Assembly: GCA_905233625.1 (NCBI GenBank) | Contig: CAJOFJ010000019.1 | Coordinates: 28,881-92,880 of the forward strand | Direction of reading: 5' to 3' | DNA from: an uncultured Bacteroidales bacterium | GTDB lineage: Bacteria; Bacteroidota; Bacteroidia; Bacteroidales; WCHB1-69 | Length of the DNA: 64,000 nt | Part shown: piece by piece, positions 25,465-34,039 of the stretch | Position numbering within the stretch: the first letter of the stretch is position 1 | Layout of the letters: each line of letters opens with the position of its first letter | Made by a program: the position numbers and the translations under genes | Notes under the pieces: model-generated | The model's input: the letters and a program-made list of their open reading frames with translations, nothing else | What the model was told of the DNA's origin: nothing | Databases searched by the model: none

Positions 25465-25941
25465 CTATTCATTCTCTATTTTTTTCTTTAACGGTAGCGA
25501 ATGTATTGCTTCTCCTTCTTTTACTGTTGTATGTGTTTTTTCGGGTTCTTTCATTACATTCAAAGGAGTATGAGCATACCATTGTCCATTGCGTTTCCTT
25601 AATTCCAAAGTACCTGTCATATCCTTGATCGGAGTAGTTTTATGATATGTCGCTATGGCACAGGTATCCGATATCATTTCCACCTCCACAATTTCAATTT
25701 CCGCAGGAGTATCAGACTGAATATACGCCTCTCCCACTGCCTTCACCAAACCACGGGCTTTAACCAGTGTGGTATTTCTGGTCTCTTCGGTAGCATACTC
25801 TTCCGCCTCATCCACATGATAATTGGCCATCGCGTAGGAATAGGCATAGGCCACCTGTTGAACCATCTGCTCATCGTTTTTACATGAAAACAAAATTCCC
25901 GCACCCAATACCAATATGAAAACGATGTATTTTGAACTCAT
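25465..25941 (-). CDS. Small lipoprotein (DUF4878-like)
   Basis: A 158-residue lipoprotein: signal MSSKYIVFILVLGAGILFSC followed by KND. The mature part (VAYAYSYAMANYHVDEAEEY ... ISDTCAIATYHKTTPIKDMTGTLELRKRNGQWYAH) has the pattern of NTF2-like DUF4878 lipoproteins: a helix with repeated Ala-Tyr, then four strands ending in a WYAH motif. A hairpin terminator lies just upstream, so it probably has its own promoter, but no clear TAnnTTTG is visible. Function unknown. Confidence 0.7.
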   Translation of the reverse strand: MSSKYIVFILVLGAGILFSCKNDEQMVQQVAYAYSYAMANYHVDEAEEYATEETRNTTLVKARGLVKAVGEAYIQSDTPAEIEIVEVEMISDTCAIATYHKTTPIKDMTGTLELRKRNGQWYAHTPLNVMKEPEKTHTTVKEGEAIHSLPLKKKIENE

Positions 25942-25960
25942 AATTTTTCATTTTAAAAGG

Positions 25961-25988
25961 AAAGAGACTACCCAATGGCAGTCTCTTT
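25961..25988 (-). terminator. Hairpin terminator after lipoprotein gene 26011-26709
   Basis: A perfect 9-bp stem AAAGAGACT / AGTCTCTTT with a 10-base loop lies 22 bases after the stop of the upstream minus-strand gene and is followed by CCTTTTAAAA. Confidence 0.7.
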
Positions 25989-26010
25989 CAATATTATATT
26001 CTTTTTAAGC

Positions 26011-26709
26011 TTAAAACTTTTTCAAAAAAACTTGTTGATTCTGATTCATCTTGTCAAAAGAAAAATTAGCTTTAGCTCCTGAACTTTGAGCCCAAGCCCA
26101 TTTTGCATCCTTCATCGTTCCTGACAAGGTTTTTGAAGGAATACCCTCTGGCAAATATGTTTGACCATCGTGTTCTTCATAACCACCAGCAGCAACCACA
26201 TCCGCAACGTCAAACACCTCTTCTGTAAAAGTGGCATTGAGGGTTAGAGCATTCAAATCTACTGCTGTAACGTTTGCTTCATAAGTATTAATAATCACTT
26301 GCCATCCATAATGTGTTACTCCAGCTTGTCCAATCACACCATTTTCATCTTTATAAGTATAAGTGGGATCGAAATATTGCATATAATGTTGTGATGACTG
26401 GTAACTATCACTTCCGTTTGTTTTTTTGATATATCCAACCAAATATTTATCTGTTGGATTTGTTTGAGTGGCAATAGCATTAACTCCACAATTTGCGGTT
26501 TTCTCTATAATACAAACGAAATAATTATCATCATTAATGTCTACACCAACCATATCTGCTGCTTTCCAAGTGCTACCATTGAAAGTAATGGAGGTGCCAG
26601 TGGTATCTTCATTGTTTACTTCATTAGTCTTTTTTTCTTCTTTTTTGCAAGAAACAAACAACATACTGCCTGCCAATAAAGCAATGCCTAAAAATCTTAA
26701 AGCTTTCAT
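26011..26709 (-). CDS. Lipoprotein of unknown function
   Basis: A 232-residue protein with the signal MKALRFLGIALLAGSMLFVS, then Cys and KKEEKK. The mature part contains TSITFNGSTWKAADMVGVDI, a compact beta-domain with a conserved-looking W and D/N-rich turns, and ends in QQVFLKKF. Similar small lipoproteins carrying FNGSTW or FNGRVY starts occur at 19046, suggesting one loose family. It has its own TATCTTTG promoter and a downstream hairpin terminator, so it is monocistronic. Confidence 0.75.
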   Translation of the reverse strand: MKALRFLGIALLAGSMLFVSCKKEEKKTNEVNNEDTTGTSITFNGSTWKAADMVGVDINDDNYFVCIIEKTANCGVNAIATQTNPTDKYLVGYIKKTNGSDSYQSSQHYMQYFDPTYTYKDENGVIGQAGVTHYGWQVIINTYEANVTAVDLNALTLNATFTEEVFDVADVVAAGGYEEHDGQTYLPEGIPSKTLSGTMKDAKWAWAQSSGAKANFSFDKMNQNQQVFLKKF

Positions 26710-26774
26710 TTTTTTATTTTTGGTTATTATTAAATGGATTTTTACTTTGTTTTGATGTTTTTAGAAAAACGATG

Positions 26775-26782
26775 CAAAGATA
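26775..26782 (-). promoter_or_regulatory. Promoter -7 element (TATCTTTG) for lipoprotein 26011-26709
   Basis: Minus strand TATCTTTG 65 bases before the ATG, in an AT-rich gap. Confidence 0.55.
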
Positions 26783-26843
26783 CATTTATTATCTGTATTC
26801 TGAATAAAAATATTTTTAAAAGTTTATTCTTGCTATGATTTTT

Positions 26844-27419
26844 TTATGATTTTTTGAGATAATCCATCATTTTTCGCATGGCTCTGCCCCTGTGGCTAAT
26901 GCTGTTTTTTTCCTCGTCGCTCATCTCCGCGAAAGTACGGTCAAAGCCATCGGGCAGAAATACAGGGTCATAGCCGAAACCTGACACACCGCGCTGGTCT
27001 TCAATGATCTGTCCATCCACACGGCCTTCAAAAAGATATTCTTGTCCATCCAAAATCAAGGCAATCACTGTCTTGAAACAGGCCTTACGCTTGGTCTTCC
27101 CTTTCATTTCGTGGAGCAACTTATCCACATTGTCCTGATAGCTGCAATGTTCACCGGCATAGCGCGCAGAATATACGCCTGGTTGCCCGTCCAAGGCTTC
27201 CACCTCCAAACCTGTGTCATCGGCAAAGCAGTTGACATGATAGCGTTCGAAAACAAAGCGGGCTTTCTGTAAGGCATTGCCGGACAGCGTGTCGGCAGTC
27301 TCCGGAATTTCTTCAAAACAACCGATGTCTTTCAGGTTTTTTATCTGGATGAAAGACGCGGCTATTTCGCGAGCTTCCTCGGTTTTATGCTGGTTGTGGG
27401 TGGCAAAAATCAGTTCCAT
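26844..27419 (-). CDS. rdgB: Non-canonical purine NTP pyrophosphatase (RdgB/HAM1)
   Basis: RdgB hydrolyses ITP, dITP and XTP to monophosphates and so keeps deaminated bases out of DNA. The 191-residue protein starts MELIFATHNQHKTEEAREIA, the canonical nucleotide-binding start, and has ADDTGLEVEALDGQPGVYSARYAG, FGYDPVFLPDG with TFAEMS, and the end motif SHRGRAMRKM. The open frame reaches 27446, but the internal ATG at 27419 gives the family start. It is downstream of the DUF177-rpmF pair with a 77-base gap. Confidence 0.96.
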   Translation of the reverse strand: MELIFATHNQHKTEEAREIAASFIQIKNLKDIGCFEEIPETADTLSGNALQKARFVFERYHVNCFADDTGLEVEALDGQPGVYSARYAGEHCSYQDNVDKLLHEMKGKTKRKACFKTVIALILDGQEYLFEGRVDGQIIEDQRGVSGFGYDPVFLPDGFDRTFAEMSDEEKNSISHRGRAMRKMMDYLKKS

Positions 27420-27496
27420 AGTTTTTAAAACAAGAAAAGATGACATACATCCTGTACATCATCTATGGCTAAAATTATTGATTTTTTTGACATCTA

Positions 27497-27685
27497 CTAC
27501 TGAGCGGCACCTTCCACTTCAATAGCCTGTTTGCCTCTGTAGTAACCACATTCGGGACAAATACGATGAGGCAGAACAGCTGCACCACAATGACTGCAAG
27601 TGGTGAACTGAGGAGGAGTCATAAAATCATTAGCTCTTCTCTTATCTCTTCTCGTTTGAGAATGTCTTCTTTTCGGATTCGGCAT
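27497..27685 (-). CDS. rpmF: 50S ribosomal protein L32
   Basis: L32 (62 residues), beginning MPNPKRRHSQTRRDKRRAND with the basic N-terminal tail and the zinc-type CSHCGAAVLPHRICPECGYY (C32, C35 and C45, C48). All four Cys of the zinc form are present, so no zinc-free paralogue is implied. The gene starts 19 bases after the DUF177 stop, the standard pairing. Confidence 0.97.
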   Translation of the reverse strand: MPNPKRRHSQTRRDKRRANDFMTPPQFTTCSHCGAAVLPHRICPECGYYRGKQAIEVEGAAQ

Positions 27686-27704
27686 AACTTTATATTTTTA
27701 TGTA

Positions 27705-28250
27705 TTAATCTAACTTTAAGTCTTTCAACGCGGCCCAGCGTTCATCGATTTCCTGAGGTTTCTCGGCTTGCGACAACGATTCCAACTTCTTCAAAACCTC
27801 AGGATTGCATGTTGAATTGCCGTTCTCGTCATCAGGATGCACAATACGGTGCGGTAGCGCCAGACGGATGGTCTCATAAATGAAGTGGAACAAATCCAAT
27901 TCATAGATATTTTCGTCTACCATCCAGATATTCTCGTCATTTTCAAAATCCTCCTCCACTTCTGGCACGAGATTCACAATCAGCTGCTCTTCAAAGTCCA
28001 TCGGGATGGTCACCGGATCGAGGCAGCGGTCACATGGAGACACCACTTCACCGTCAAAATGGAACTTCAAATCCAACATTTTCTCACTTTTGTCCATTTC
28101 AATCTGCAAATTCAACAAGCCATCTTCCACTTCTGAAATTTCGGACAATTCAAAGAACGCTTTATCGCAAATCATTGAATACGAATAAGTTCCAATCTCA
28201 ACACCCGCAATTCTAATCTTGTAATCGTCTCTTTTTTCCTTCGTCTTCAT
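27705..28250 (-). CDS. DUF177 (YceD-type) protein
   Basis: A 181-residue DUF177 protein, encoded upstream of rpmF as in most bacteria. Relatives (E. coli YceD, plant homologues) take part in 23S rRNA accumulation. The signature CDRCLDPVTIPMDFEEQLIVNLVPE is visible in the middle, with the acidic stretch EVEEDFENDENIWMVDE after it and the LPHRIVHPDDENG segment near the end. The frame extends to 28334, but the -7 element at 28270 lies inside that extension, so the ATG at 28250 (MKTKEKRDDY) is used. Confidence 0.9.
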   Translation of the reverse strand: MKTKEKRDDYKIRIAGVEIGTYSYSMICDKAFFELSEISEVEDGLLNLQIEMDKSEKMLDLKFHFDGEVVSPCDRCLDPVTIPMDFEEQLIVNLVPEVEEDFENDENIWMVDENIYELDLFHFIYETIRLALPHRIVHPDDENGNSTCNPEVLKKLESLSQAEKPQEIDERWAALKDLKLD

Positions 28251-28269
28251 GCTGCGATTTTTGGGGTTG

Positions 28270-28277
28270 CAAATATA
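28270..28277 (-). promoter_or_regulatory. Promoter -7 element (TATATTTG) for DUF177-rpmF
   Basis: Minus strand TATATTTG 19 bases before the ATG at 28250. Confidence 0.6.
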
Positions 28278-28324
28278 CAAAGTTTTTTGATATAAACTAC
28301 TCTGTGTTAATTTTTTTTGGAGGA

Positions 28325-28488
28325 GGTTTCGCACTGCGTGTATTCGTCAAGGCGGGAAGTCATTCGCTTCGCTCATTCGTGGAGACGTGGAGTAACTCGC
28401 TTCACTCGTTCGTGAAGGCGGGAAGACGAATTACGTCTTAACGAATGTACAAAGTACATGTCTTCACGTCTCCACGTCTTAACGTCAA
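28325..28488. repeat. Family A repeat element between pepT and DUF177
   Basis: Includes two mirror-like arms (CATTCGCTTCGCTCATTCG and ACTCGCTTCACTCGTTCG), several GGAGACGTGG words, and the hairpin ATGTAC-AAA-GTACAT (28445-28459) with the flank ACGA on the left and GTCTTCACG on the right. The stem pair C-G of other copies is T-A here, so pairing is kept. Confidence 0.82.
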
Positions 28489-28491
28489 GCC

Positions 28492-29703
28492 TTACGCCTT
28501 GCATATATTCACAATCACCTCAACCGCCTTCTCCATGGATTCAAGGGGCACATACTCGTACTTGCCATGGAAGTTGTGGCCACCGGCAAAGATATTGGGA
28601 CAAGGCAGACCTTTGAACGACAGGTTGGCACCGTCGGTTCCGCCACGAATGGGTTGCACCTTGGGCTCGATGCCGGCATCGCGCATAGCTTTTTCGGCAC
28701 GCTCCACCACATAGAACACCGGCTCCACCATCTCGCGCATATTGTAGTACTGATCCTTGATTTCGCAGCTGACACGGCCTGGATACTTGACATTCAGGAA
28801 ATCTACAATCTGCTGAATCAGTTGCTTTTTCTCCTCGAATTTCTGGCGGTCATGGTCGCGGATGATATATCTGAGCTGAGAATTCTCCACGGTACCTTCC
28901 ATGTGAATAAGCAAGAAGAAACCCTCATAATCCTGGGTATTTTGCGGTCTTTCGAATTCAGGCAACAAAGCATTGAACTCCATGGCTATCAACTGTGAGT
29001 TCACCATCTTTCCCTTGGCATAACCGGGATGGATATTGCGGCCTTGTATTTTGATACAAGCGGAAGCGGCGTTGAAGTTTTCGTATTCCAGCTCGCCAAT
29101 AGCGCCACCATCCATGGTATAGGCAAAATCACAACCGAATTTCTCCACATTGAAGAAAGCCACACCCTTGCCGATTTCTTCGTCGGGAGTGAAACCTACC
29201 CGAATCTTGCCGTGCTTGATTTCAGGGTGTTTCAGCAGATATTCCATAGCACAAACTATCTCGGCGATACCGGCCTTGTCGTCCGCTCCCAGCAGGGTTT
29301 TGCCGTCGGTGGTCAGCAGCGTCTGTCCCTTATATCCACTCAATTCCGGAAAGTCCACCAAAGTCAAGGCGGTATTGCTTTCGGCATCCAGCATAATGTC
29401 GCCGCCATCATAATTCTCGATGATTCTCGGAGCGGCGATGCCTGGCATGTCGGGAGCGGTGTCAAAATGGGAGATGAAGCCTATCACAGGCTGCTTTTCT
29501 TCGCAATTAGCTGGCAGTGTAGCTGTTACGTAACCATATTGGTCTTTTTCAACTTCCTGCAAACCCAATTTTTTCAATTCTTCTACTAAAAAATCACCGA
29601 AAACCAACTGTCCCGGAGTGCTGGGATAGGTTTCGGAATTTTCGTCAGAAGTGGTGGCATACGAAATATACTTCGTAAAACGGTCTAATAAGTTCTTTTT
29701 CAT
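28492..29703 (-). CDS. pepT: Peptidase T (tripeptide aminopeptidase)
   Basis: PepT is a cytoplasmic dizinc M20B exopeptidase that removes the N-terminal residue of tripeptides. The 403-residue protein has IGFISHFDTAPDMPG (zinc-binding HxD), LLGADDKAGIAEIV (bridging Asp region), RVGFTPDEEIGKG (catalytic Glu and ligand), and QPIRGGTDGANLSFKGLPCPNIFAGGHNFHGKYEYVP (terminal His ligand). Length fits PepT (about 408). It is preceded by the T9SS metalloprotease gene with a 43-base gap. Confidence 0.97.
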   Translation of the reverse strand: MKKNLLDRFTKYISYATTSDENSETYPSTPGQLVFGDFLVEELKKLGLQEVEKDQYGYVTATLPANCEEKQPVIGFISHFDTAPDMPGIAAPRIIENYDGGDIMLDAESNTALTLVDFPELSGYKGQTLLTTDGKTLLGADDKAGIAEIVCAMEYLLKHPEIKHGKIRVGFTPDEEIGKGVAFFNVEKFGCDFAYTMDGGAIGELEYENFNAASACIKIQGRNIHPGYAKGKMVNSQLIAMEFNALLPEFERPQNTQDYEGFFLLIHMEGTVENSQLRYIIRDHDRQKFEEKKQLIQQIVDFLNVKYPGRVSCEIKDQYYNMREMVEPVFYVVERAEKAMRDAGIEPKVQPIRGGTDGANLSFKGLPCPNIFAGGHNFHGKYEYVPLESMEKAVEVIVNICKA

Positions 29704-29746
29704 GATGTTATATTTTTTGATTCTTGTTTTTCGTTTTAAGTGTCCT

Positions 29747-30541
29747 TTATTTTTTTACAAAACTAATCGTTTTTGTTTCGTTTTTAGAAACGACTCGTAC
29801 GAAGTACATACCTGCGGCAAGATTGGACACGTCTATTCGCATTGAATGGCTGTTGGCTTCCAAAGTTTGCAGCAATCTGCCACAAACGTCGTAAACTTGC
29901 ACTTGTTTGATGTTATCGGTGTTTTCTGTACGCACCTCAATGTGGTTGTTTGCCGGGTTGGGAAATAAACTCACATTCCATGAATCTTTTGCTGAAAAAC
30001 TCTTGTTTTGCAAAACATACCAAGGAATGGTCTTGAAAACCAACTGACCACATGCATCTTGCACACTCAAATACAAATACATGTTTTCTCTAAGATTGAC
30101 ATTGCATACGTAATAATCCATGGACTCACAATTAGGATTGGAAGGAGAAGTGCCATTGGGAAGGCTATAAAACCAGCAGATTTGGTATGGAGTTTGCCCT
30201 CCTGAAATATTGGCGACAAGCTCTCTCTTGCAATGCCCCAAATCTGGGAATAGTGGAATGGGGCTACAACCTGAACCAATTCCAACAATACAGACTTGCA
30301 ATTCTTCGATTGTTGACAAAACGGTGTCTTCCAATTGTAATTGACAACCAACACTATCAGTGAGTGTAAGGTAATAGGTTCCTGTTTCGAGGTTGTTAAT
30401 ATGGGGAGTGTCGGATGGAGTAATTCCATTGCCTGACCATTGGTAGGTATAGGGCGGATAATTGCCTGTAACCTGCGCCATAATGGAACCATCTGCCCCA
30501 TTGGGACATGTGGTGGGTGTTGTTGCCAAATTAGCCTGCAA
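29747..30541 (-). CDS. SprB-repeat and T9SS C-terminal part of frameshifted metalloprotease
   Basis: This 264-residue frame begins in the middle of a domain and has no start context of its own. It carries an SprB-type repeat (TTCPNGADGSIMAQVTGNYP ... TYYLTLTDSVGC) and ends with a T9SS sorting domain (SLFPNPANNHIEVRTENTDN ... MYFVRVVSKNETKTISFVKK). The same frame can be read back to about 30710, giving QSNYPTEPHLWSTGETTQSI and ALQANLATTP, i.e. the true continuation of the protein at 30553-33099. The two pieces are most simply one gene with one base missing. Confidence 0.8.
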   Translation of the reverse strand: MQANLATTPTTCPNGADGSIMAQVTGNYPPYTYQWSGNGITPSDTPHINNLETGTYYLTLTDSVGCQLQLEDTVLSTIEELQVCIVGIGSGCSPIPLFPDLGHCKRELVANISGGQTPYQICWFYSLPNGTSPSNPNCESMDYYVCNVNLRENMYLYLSVQDACGQLVFKTIPWYVLQNKSFSAKDSWNVSLFPNPANNHIEVRTENTDNIKQVQVYDVCGRLLQTLEANSHSMRIDVSNLAAGMYFVRVVSKNETKTISFVKK

Positions 30542-30552
30542 GGCTGAGTTGT

Positions 30553-33099
30553 CTATTTGAATGGTATCAGAGAGTGTGCATGCCCCATCAGTGATGGAGA
30601 GCGTATAGGTTCCAGCATTCTGTATGATGATAGATTGGGTAGTTTCTCCCGTTGACCATAGATGGGGTTCGGTGGGATAATTAGACTGTAAGGTGAGTGA
30701 GGAGGTGCCTGGTTGTTGGCCACCGTAATTTTGGGCTGACGCACGCCTATAGGATAGAGACCGCTATTGCTTGGCCAGTTTATGTTCCTACTCGCTTCTA
30801 TATTGGCCAACACCCCTTTCACCGCCCAACTGCTGGTGTCGGGAACGATAATGGGACTATTTATACTTATTCCATAATACATAAGTTCTTCTTTATTGCA
30901 AACGTGACCTAATAAAAGGATATGCCCAATCTCATGTAAAAATGCGTGGTAAAAACTTATGCTATCTCCAACAGATTCCGACAAAGCATAACTCCATGGT
31001 TTAGGAGGTTGTCTTTTAATTCGAATATTAGAATTTGTATCCCTATAGTCAATGGGGCTATTGTTTATTTGGACAACATTAGTTCTTAACCGGGTAGCCA
31101 TAGCCCCTCTGTCATTTGGATTTGATGTAAAAAAAATAATATTTTTCCCTATCACATTGACTGAATCCTCAAAGACTAAATCTCCAATATCATTCCGTTC
31201 CAATTGCAATGTCAATCCTGTTAATCTTGACCACAATTTTAATGCTGTATCTATCACTGAAATTTGAATAGGATTCTGTTCAAACTCACGATGTAAAGTG
31301 AATTGATAATCATAGTCACAATTTTGACGCACTAAATATACACGACGAATAATACTGCCGTTTTTTTTAGTATTCGTAATTGAATAAGAAACAAAAACAG
31401 AGTCTATGTCTGCCCTTTCATTCGTATCTCCATTAATTGTTTGTATTTTAATATTCCCAGATCCTGCACCACCACTCCAATTATGATTATATCCTTTATA
31501 AACCAATGAAGGAACAATCACTTGAATTAAAGTGTCGCTCCAATAGAGGTGATATTGGTCATCCAAGCCACGCAGATAGTTTTGTCCGCCATCATCTGCC
31601 GCTTTGAAATAGAGTTCTCCCTTAGTATTACCAAAATTAACACCTCTGATACTTAATGTATCACCTATACCGGCAAATTTTGTTGTGCTATCTTTGCTTA
31701 AAATCACAGGAGTATGATTATTAGGCAGTCGAATTGTGTCTGATGATAGATGAAAGATATGATCAAAATAGATATGGATATCAGTTGGTGCAGTGGCGGA
31801 ATCAGAATACATGAGTGAATAATCCTTTGTGTTAACAGTCTGAAAATATATTTCGGATTCTGCACTATCCAAATCAACAACAAAGGAAAGATGCAAAAAA
31901 GGTTTTGGATTAGTGTCTAATTCCACTCTTTGCATATTTGGAACAGGCATAAAAGCACCAAAAACAGAGAGTGTATTTGGTGTCACATTAGTTGATGATA
32001 TTAACCAATAACTATCACTTATGAATTCTGAGCAGAATGAAACATCAAATGATTCGGTATTCGCAATCTCAGTTCCAAATGCTGTTGTGTCGTAAACGAC
32101 ACATATAGAACCTCCATCAAAAAACACATTCGTTCTGTTTGTATGTACGCACAAATCCACCTCCACACAAACTCTATTAAGACTATGATTATATTGGAGT
32201 TGTGGTGCACTGAACGATATATAAAGATCAGTGTTGTTTTTAGAAGGCTTTATTTTTTTTTTGCTTCCCCAGCGTTTTTCAACTTCAGGTGGAAGGGGTT
32301 TGTCGGGATAACAGTCCGCTTTTTGATTTTTTTCATTAGGATATCTTGGTGGACCAACTTTTATCATTGGATATTTCGACTTCTCAGAGTTAGATTGATT
32401 ATTCTTAATCGTGTCAGCCCCAATCACAGTCAAATCATATCCTCCCGCTTTACGCATAAATGCATACAAATCTTGTCTGGAATTGAACAAAGTATCGTTC
32501 AAACCAGCAAATCTACCTCCTGATACATATAGCTTAGTCCCTTCATCATAGAAGACATACGGGTATAAATATTGATATTGTTTTAGAGTCGAATATCTTT
32601 CATCTTGTGTTGTAGGATAGGTAGATGTCTTAAAAAACATAACACAATCATTCTGAAAATGATCAAAAACGGATATGTTTTTTGTCCTGGCTATATATGG
32701 AAGCACATATAACACGTCCCATTCAATAAAAAGAGAATCTCCTGTATCTTCATCATAGTATTTCTCTTTTACATAAGGATAAGAATCAAATGGATAAGAA
32801 AGAGCTTCCTCTACAGAAAGACTTTCCTGAATAACATAAACGGTATCCCCAGCTTTGGCATCGCCTTTGAACACACGGTAGGTAATCACGGGGCAAATGC
32901 CATAGTAATGTTCCTTGCCATCGGCATCTTTCACGGCGTAGGCGTGCAATGGTTTCAGAAATCGACCTTCCACCACCAACTCGGCTTCCTTAAAGAACGA
33001 CATGTTATCTTTGTCCAAATGATAGTCTATCTCTTGCCCTATTGCTATCTGACAAATGGCTAATAATAAAATGCTTAATGTAAAAACGGATTTTTTCAT
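30553..33099 (-). CDS. Secreted zinc metalloprotease (HExxHxxxxxH) with IPT/TIG domain, frameshifted at 3' end
   Basis: From the ATG at 33099 (MKKSVFTLSILLLAICQIAI, signal peptide) the protein has an N-terminal region shared with the paralogue at 33150, a middle beta-rich region, an IPT/TIG fold (TKFAGIGDTLSIRGVNFGNTKGELYF) and a metzincin site HEIGHILLLGH at about residues 722-732, matrixin-like. After QPKITVANNQAPP the frame goes off into unrelated residues and stops at 30553; the real continuation with SprB repeats and a T9SS domain is in another frame. An A10 run lies at 32253-32262. Promoter TACCTTTG at 33123. Likely a surface or secreted protease. Confidence 0.82.
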   Translation of the reverse strand: MKKSVFTLSILLLAICQIAIGQEIDYHLDKDNMSFFKEAELVVEGRFLKPLHAYAVKDADGKEHYYGICPVITYRVFKGDAKAGDTVYVIQESLSVEEALSYPFDSYPYVKEKYYDEDTGDSLFIEWDVLYVLPYIARTKNISVFDHFQNDCVMFFKTSTYPTTQDERYSTLKQYQYLYPYVFYDEGTKLYVSGGRFAGLNDTLFNSRQDLYAFMRKAGGYDLTVIGADTIKNNQSNSEKSKYPMIKVGPPRYPNEKNQKADCYPDKPLPPEVEKRWGSKKKIKPSKNNTDLYISFSAPQLQYNHSLNRVCVEVDLCVHTNRTNVFFDGGSICVVYDTTAFGTEIANTESFDVSFCSEFISDSYWLISSTNVTPNTLSVFGAFMPVPNMQRVELDTNPKPFLHLSFVVDLDSAESEIYFQTVNTKDYSLMYSDSATAPTDIHIYFDHIFHLSSDTIRLPNNHTPVILSKDSTTKFAGIGDTLSIRGVNFGNTKGELYFKAADDGGQNYLRGLDDQYHLYWSDTLIQVIVPSLVYKGYNHNWSGGAGSGNIKIQTINGDTNERADIDSVFVSYSITNTKKNGSIIRRVYLVRQNCDYDYQFTLHREFEQNPIQISVIDTALKLWSRLTGLTLQLERNDIGDLVFEDSVNVIGKNIIFFTSNPNDRGAMATRLRTNVVQINNSPIDYRDTNSNIRIKRQPPKPWSYALSESVGDSISFYHAFLHEIGHILLLGHVCNKEELMYYGISINSPIIVPDTSSWAVKGVLANIEASRNINWPSNSGLYPIGVRQPKITVANNQAPPHSPYSLIIPPNPIYGQREKLPNLSSYRMLEPIRSPSLMGHAHSLIPFK

Positions 33100-33122
33100 A
33101 ATGTTTGTTCTTTTTACAACTG

Positions 33123-33130
33123 CAAAGGTA
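33123..33130 (-). promoter_or_regulatory. Promoter -7 element (TACCTTTG) for the metalloprotease gene
   Basis: Minus strand TACCTTTG 23 bases before the ATG at 33099; the flank TGCAGTTGT is shared with the promoter of the paralogue at 34040. Confidence 0.6.
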
Positions 33131-33149
33131 AGCAAAATTTTTGAAAAAC

Positions 33150-34028
33150 TCACTGCTTTTTGCCTCCCCAACGTTCTTCAATTTCAGGAGGAAGAGGTTT
33201 ATCGGGATAGCAGTCTGCCTTTTGATTTTTGTTGTTAGGATAGCTTGGGGGTCCAACTTGAATCATTGGATACTTCGATTTCTCAGATTCGTTTGAATTA
33301 TTTTTTGTTGTATCAGCCCCAATCACAGATAAATCATACCCTCCCGCTTTACGCATAAATGCATACAAATCTTGCCTGGAATTGAACAAAGTATCGTTCA
33401 AACCAGCAAATTTTCCTTCAGATACATATAATTTCGTGCCTTCATCATAAAAAATACAAGGATAAAGGTATTGGTATTGCTTTGTTGAGAAATATGTGCT
33501 ATCTTGTGTTAAAGGATAAGTGGAAGTCTTAAAAAACATAACACAATCATTCTGAAAATGGTCCAAGACATATATGTCTTTTGAAAAGACTATTTCTGGA
33601 TGTTCATATTGTACATGAAGTTCTAGGACAAGAGAATCTCCGGTTCTTTCATCGTAATACTTATCTTTCTTATATGGATAATGATCGAAAGGGAAAAAAA
33701 GAGCTTCCCCTATAGATGTACTTTCTCGTGTAACATAAATAGTATCCCCAGCCTTGGCATCGCCTTTGAATACACGGTAGGCTATCACAGGACAGATTCC
33801 GTAGTAATGTTCCTTGCCATCGGCATCTTTCACAGCGTAGGCATGCAAGGGTTTCAGAAAACGACCTTCCACCACTAACTCGGCTTCCTTAAAGAACGAC
33901 ATGTTGTCTTTACTTAAATAGTATTTAGTACTTTGGTAACAATCCATCTCTTGTGACATTACTATTTGGCAAAAGGCTAATAATACGATGCTTAATGTAA
34001 AAAGGGCTTTTTTAATAATGTTGATCAA
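33150..34028 (-). CDS. Truncated tandem paralogue of the metalloprotease N-terminal region, start codon altered
   Basis: The product matches the first about 290 residues of the metalloprotease almost throughout (KDNMSFFKEAELVVEGRFLK, HAYAVKDADGKEHYYGICPV, FAGLNDTLFNSRQDLYAFMR) and stops at ERWGGKKQ, exactly where the larger gene has its A10 run. The position aligned with the larger gene's ATG is ATT (34016-34014). The only nearby start is TTG at 34028 (frame LINIIKKALFTLSIVLLAFC, signal peptide). Promoter TACCTTTG at 34040 is conserved. Frame is intact and differences are spread along it, so it is probably still expressed from TTG or ATT, but it could be decaying. Confidence 0.7.
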   Translation of the reverse strand: MINIIKKALFTLSIVLLAFCQIVMSQEMDCYQSTKYYLSKDNMSFFKEAELVVEGRFLKPLHAYAVKDADGKEHYYGICPVIAYRVFKGDAKAGDTIYVTRESTSIGEALFFPFDHYPYKKDKYYDERTGDSLVLELHVQYEHPEIVFSKDIYVLDHFQNDCVMFFKTSTYPLTQDSTYFSTKQYQYLYPCIFYDEGTKLYVSEGKFAGLNDTLFNSRQDLYAFMRKAGGYDLSVIGADTTKNNSNESEKSKYPMIQVGPPSYPNNKNQKADCYPDKPLPPEIEERWGGKKQ

Positions 34029-34039
34029 CTTCACAACTG

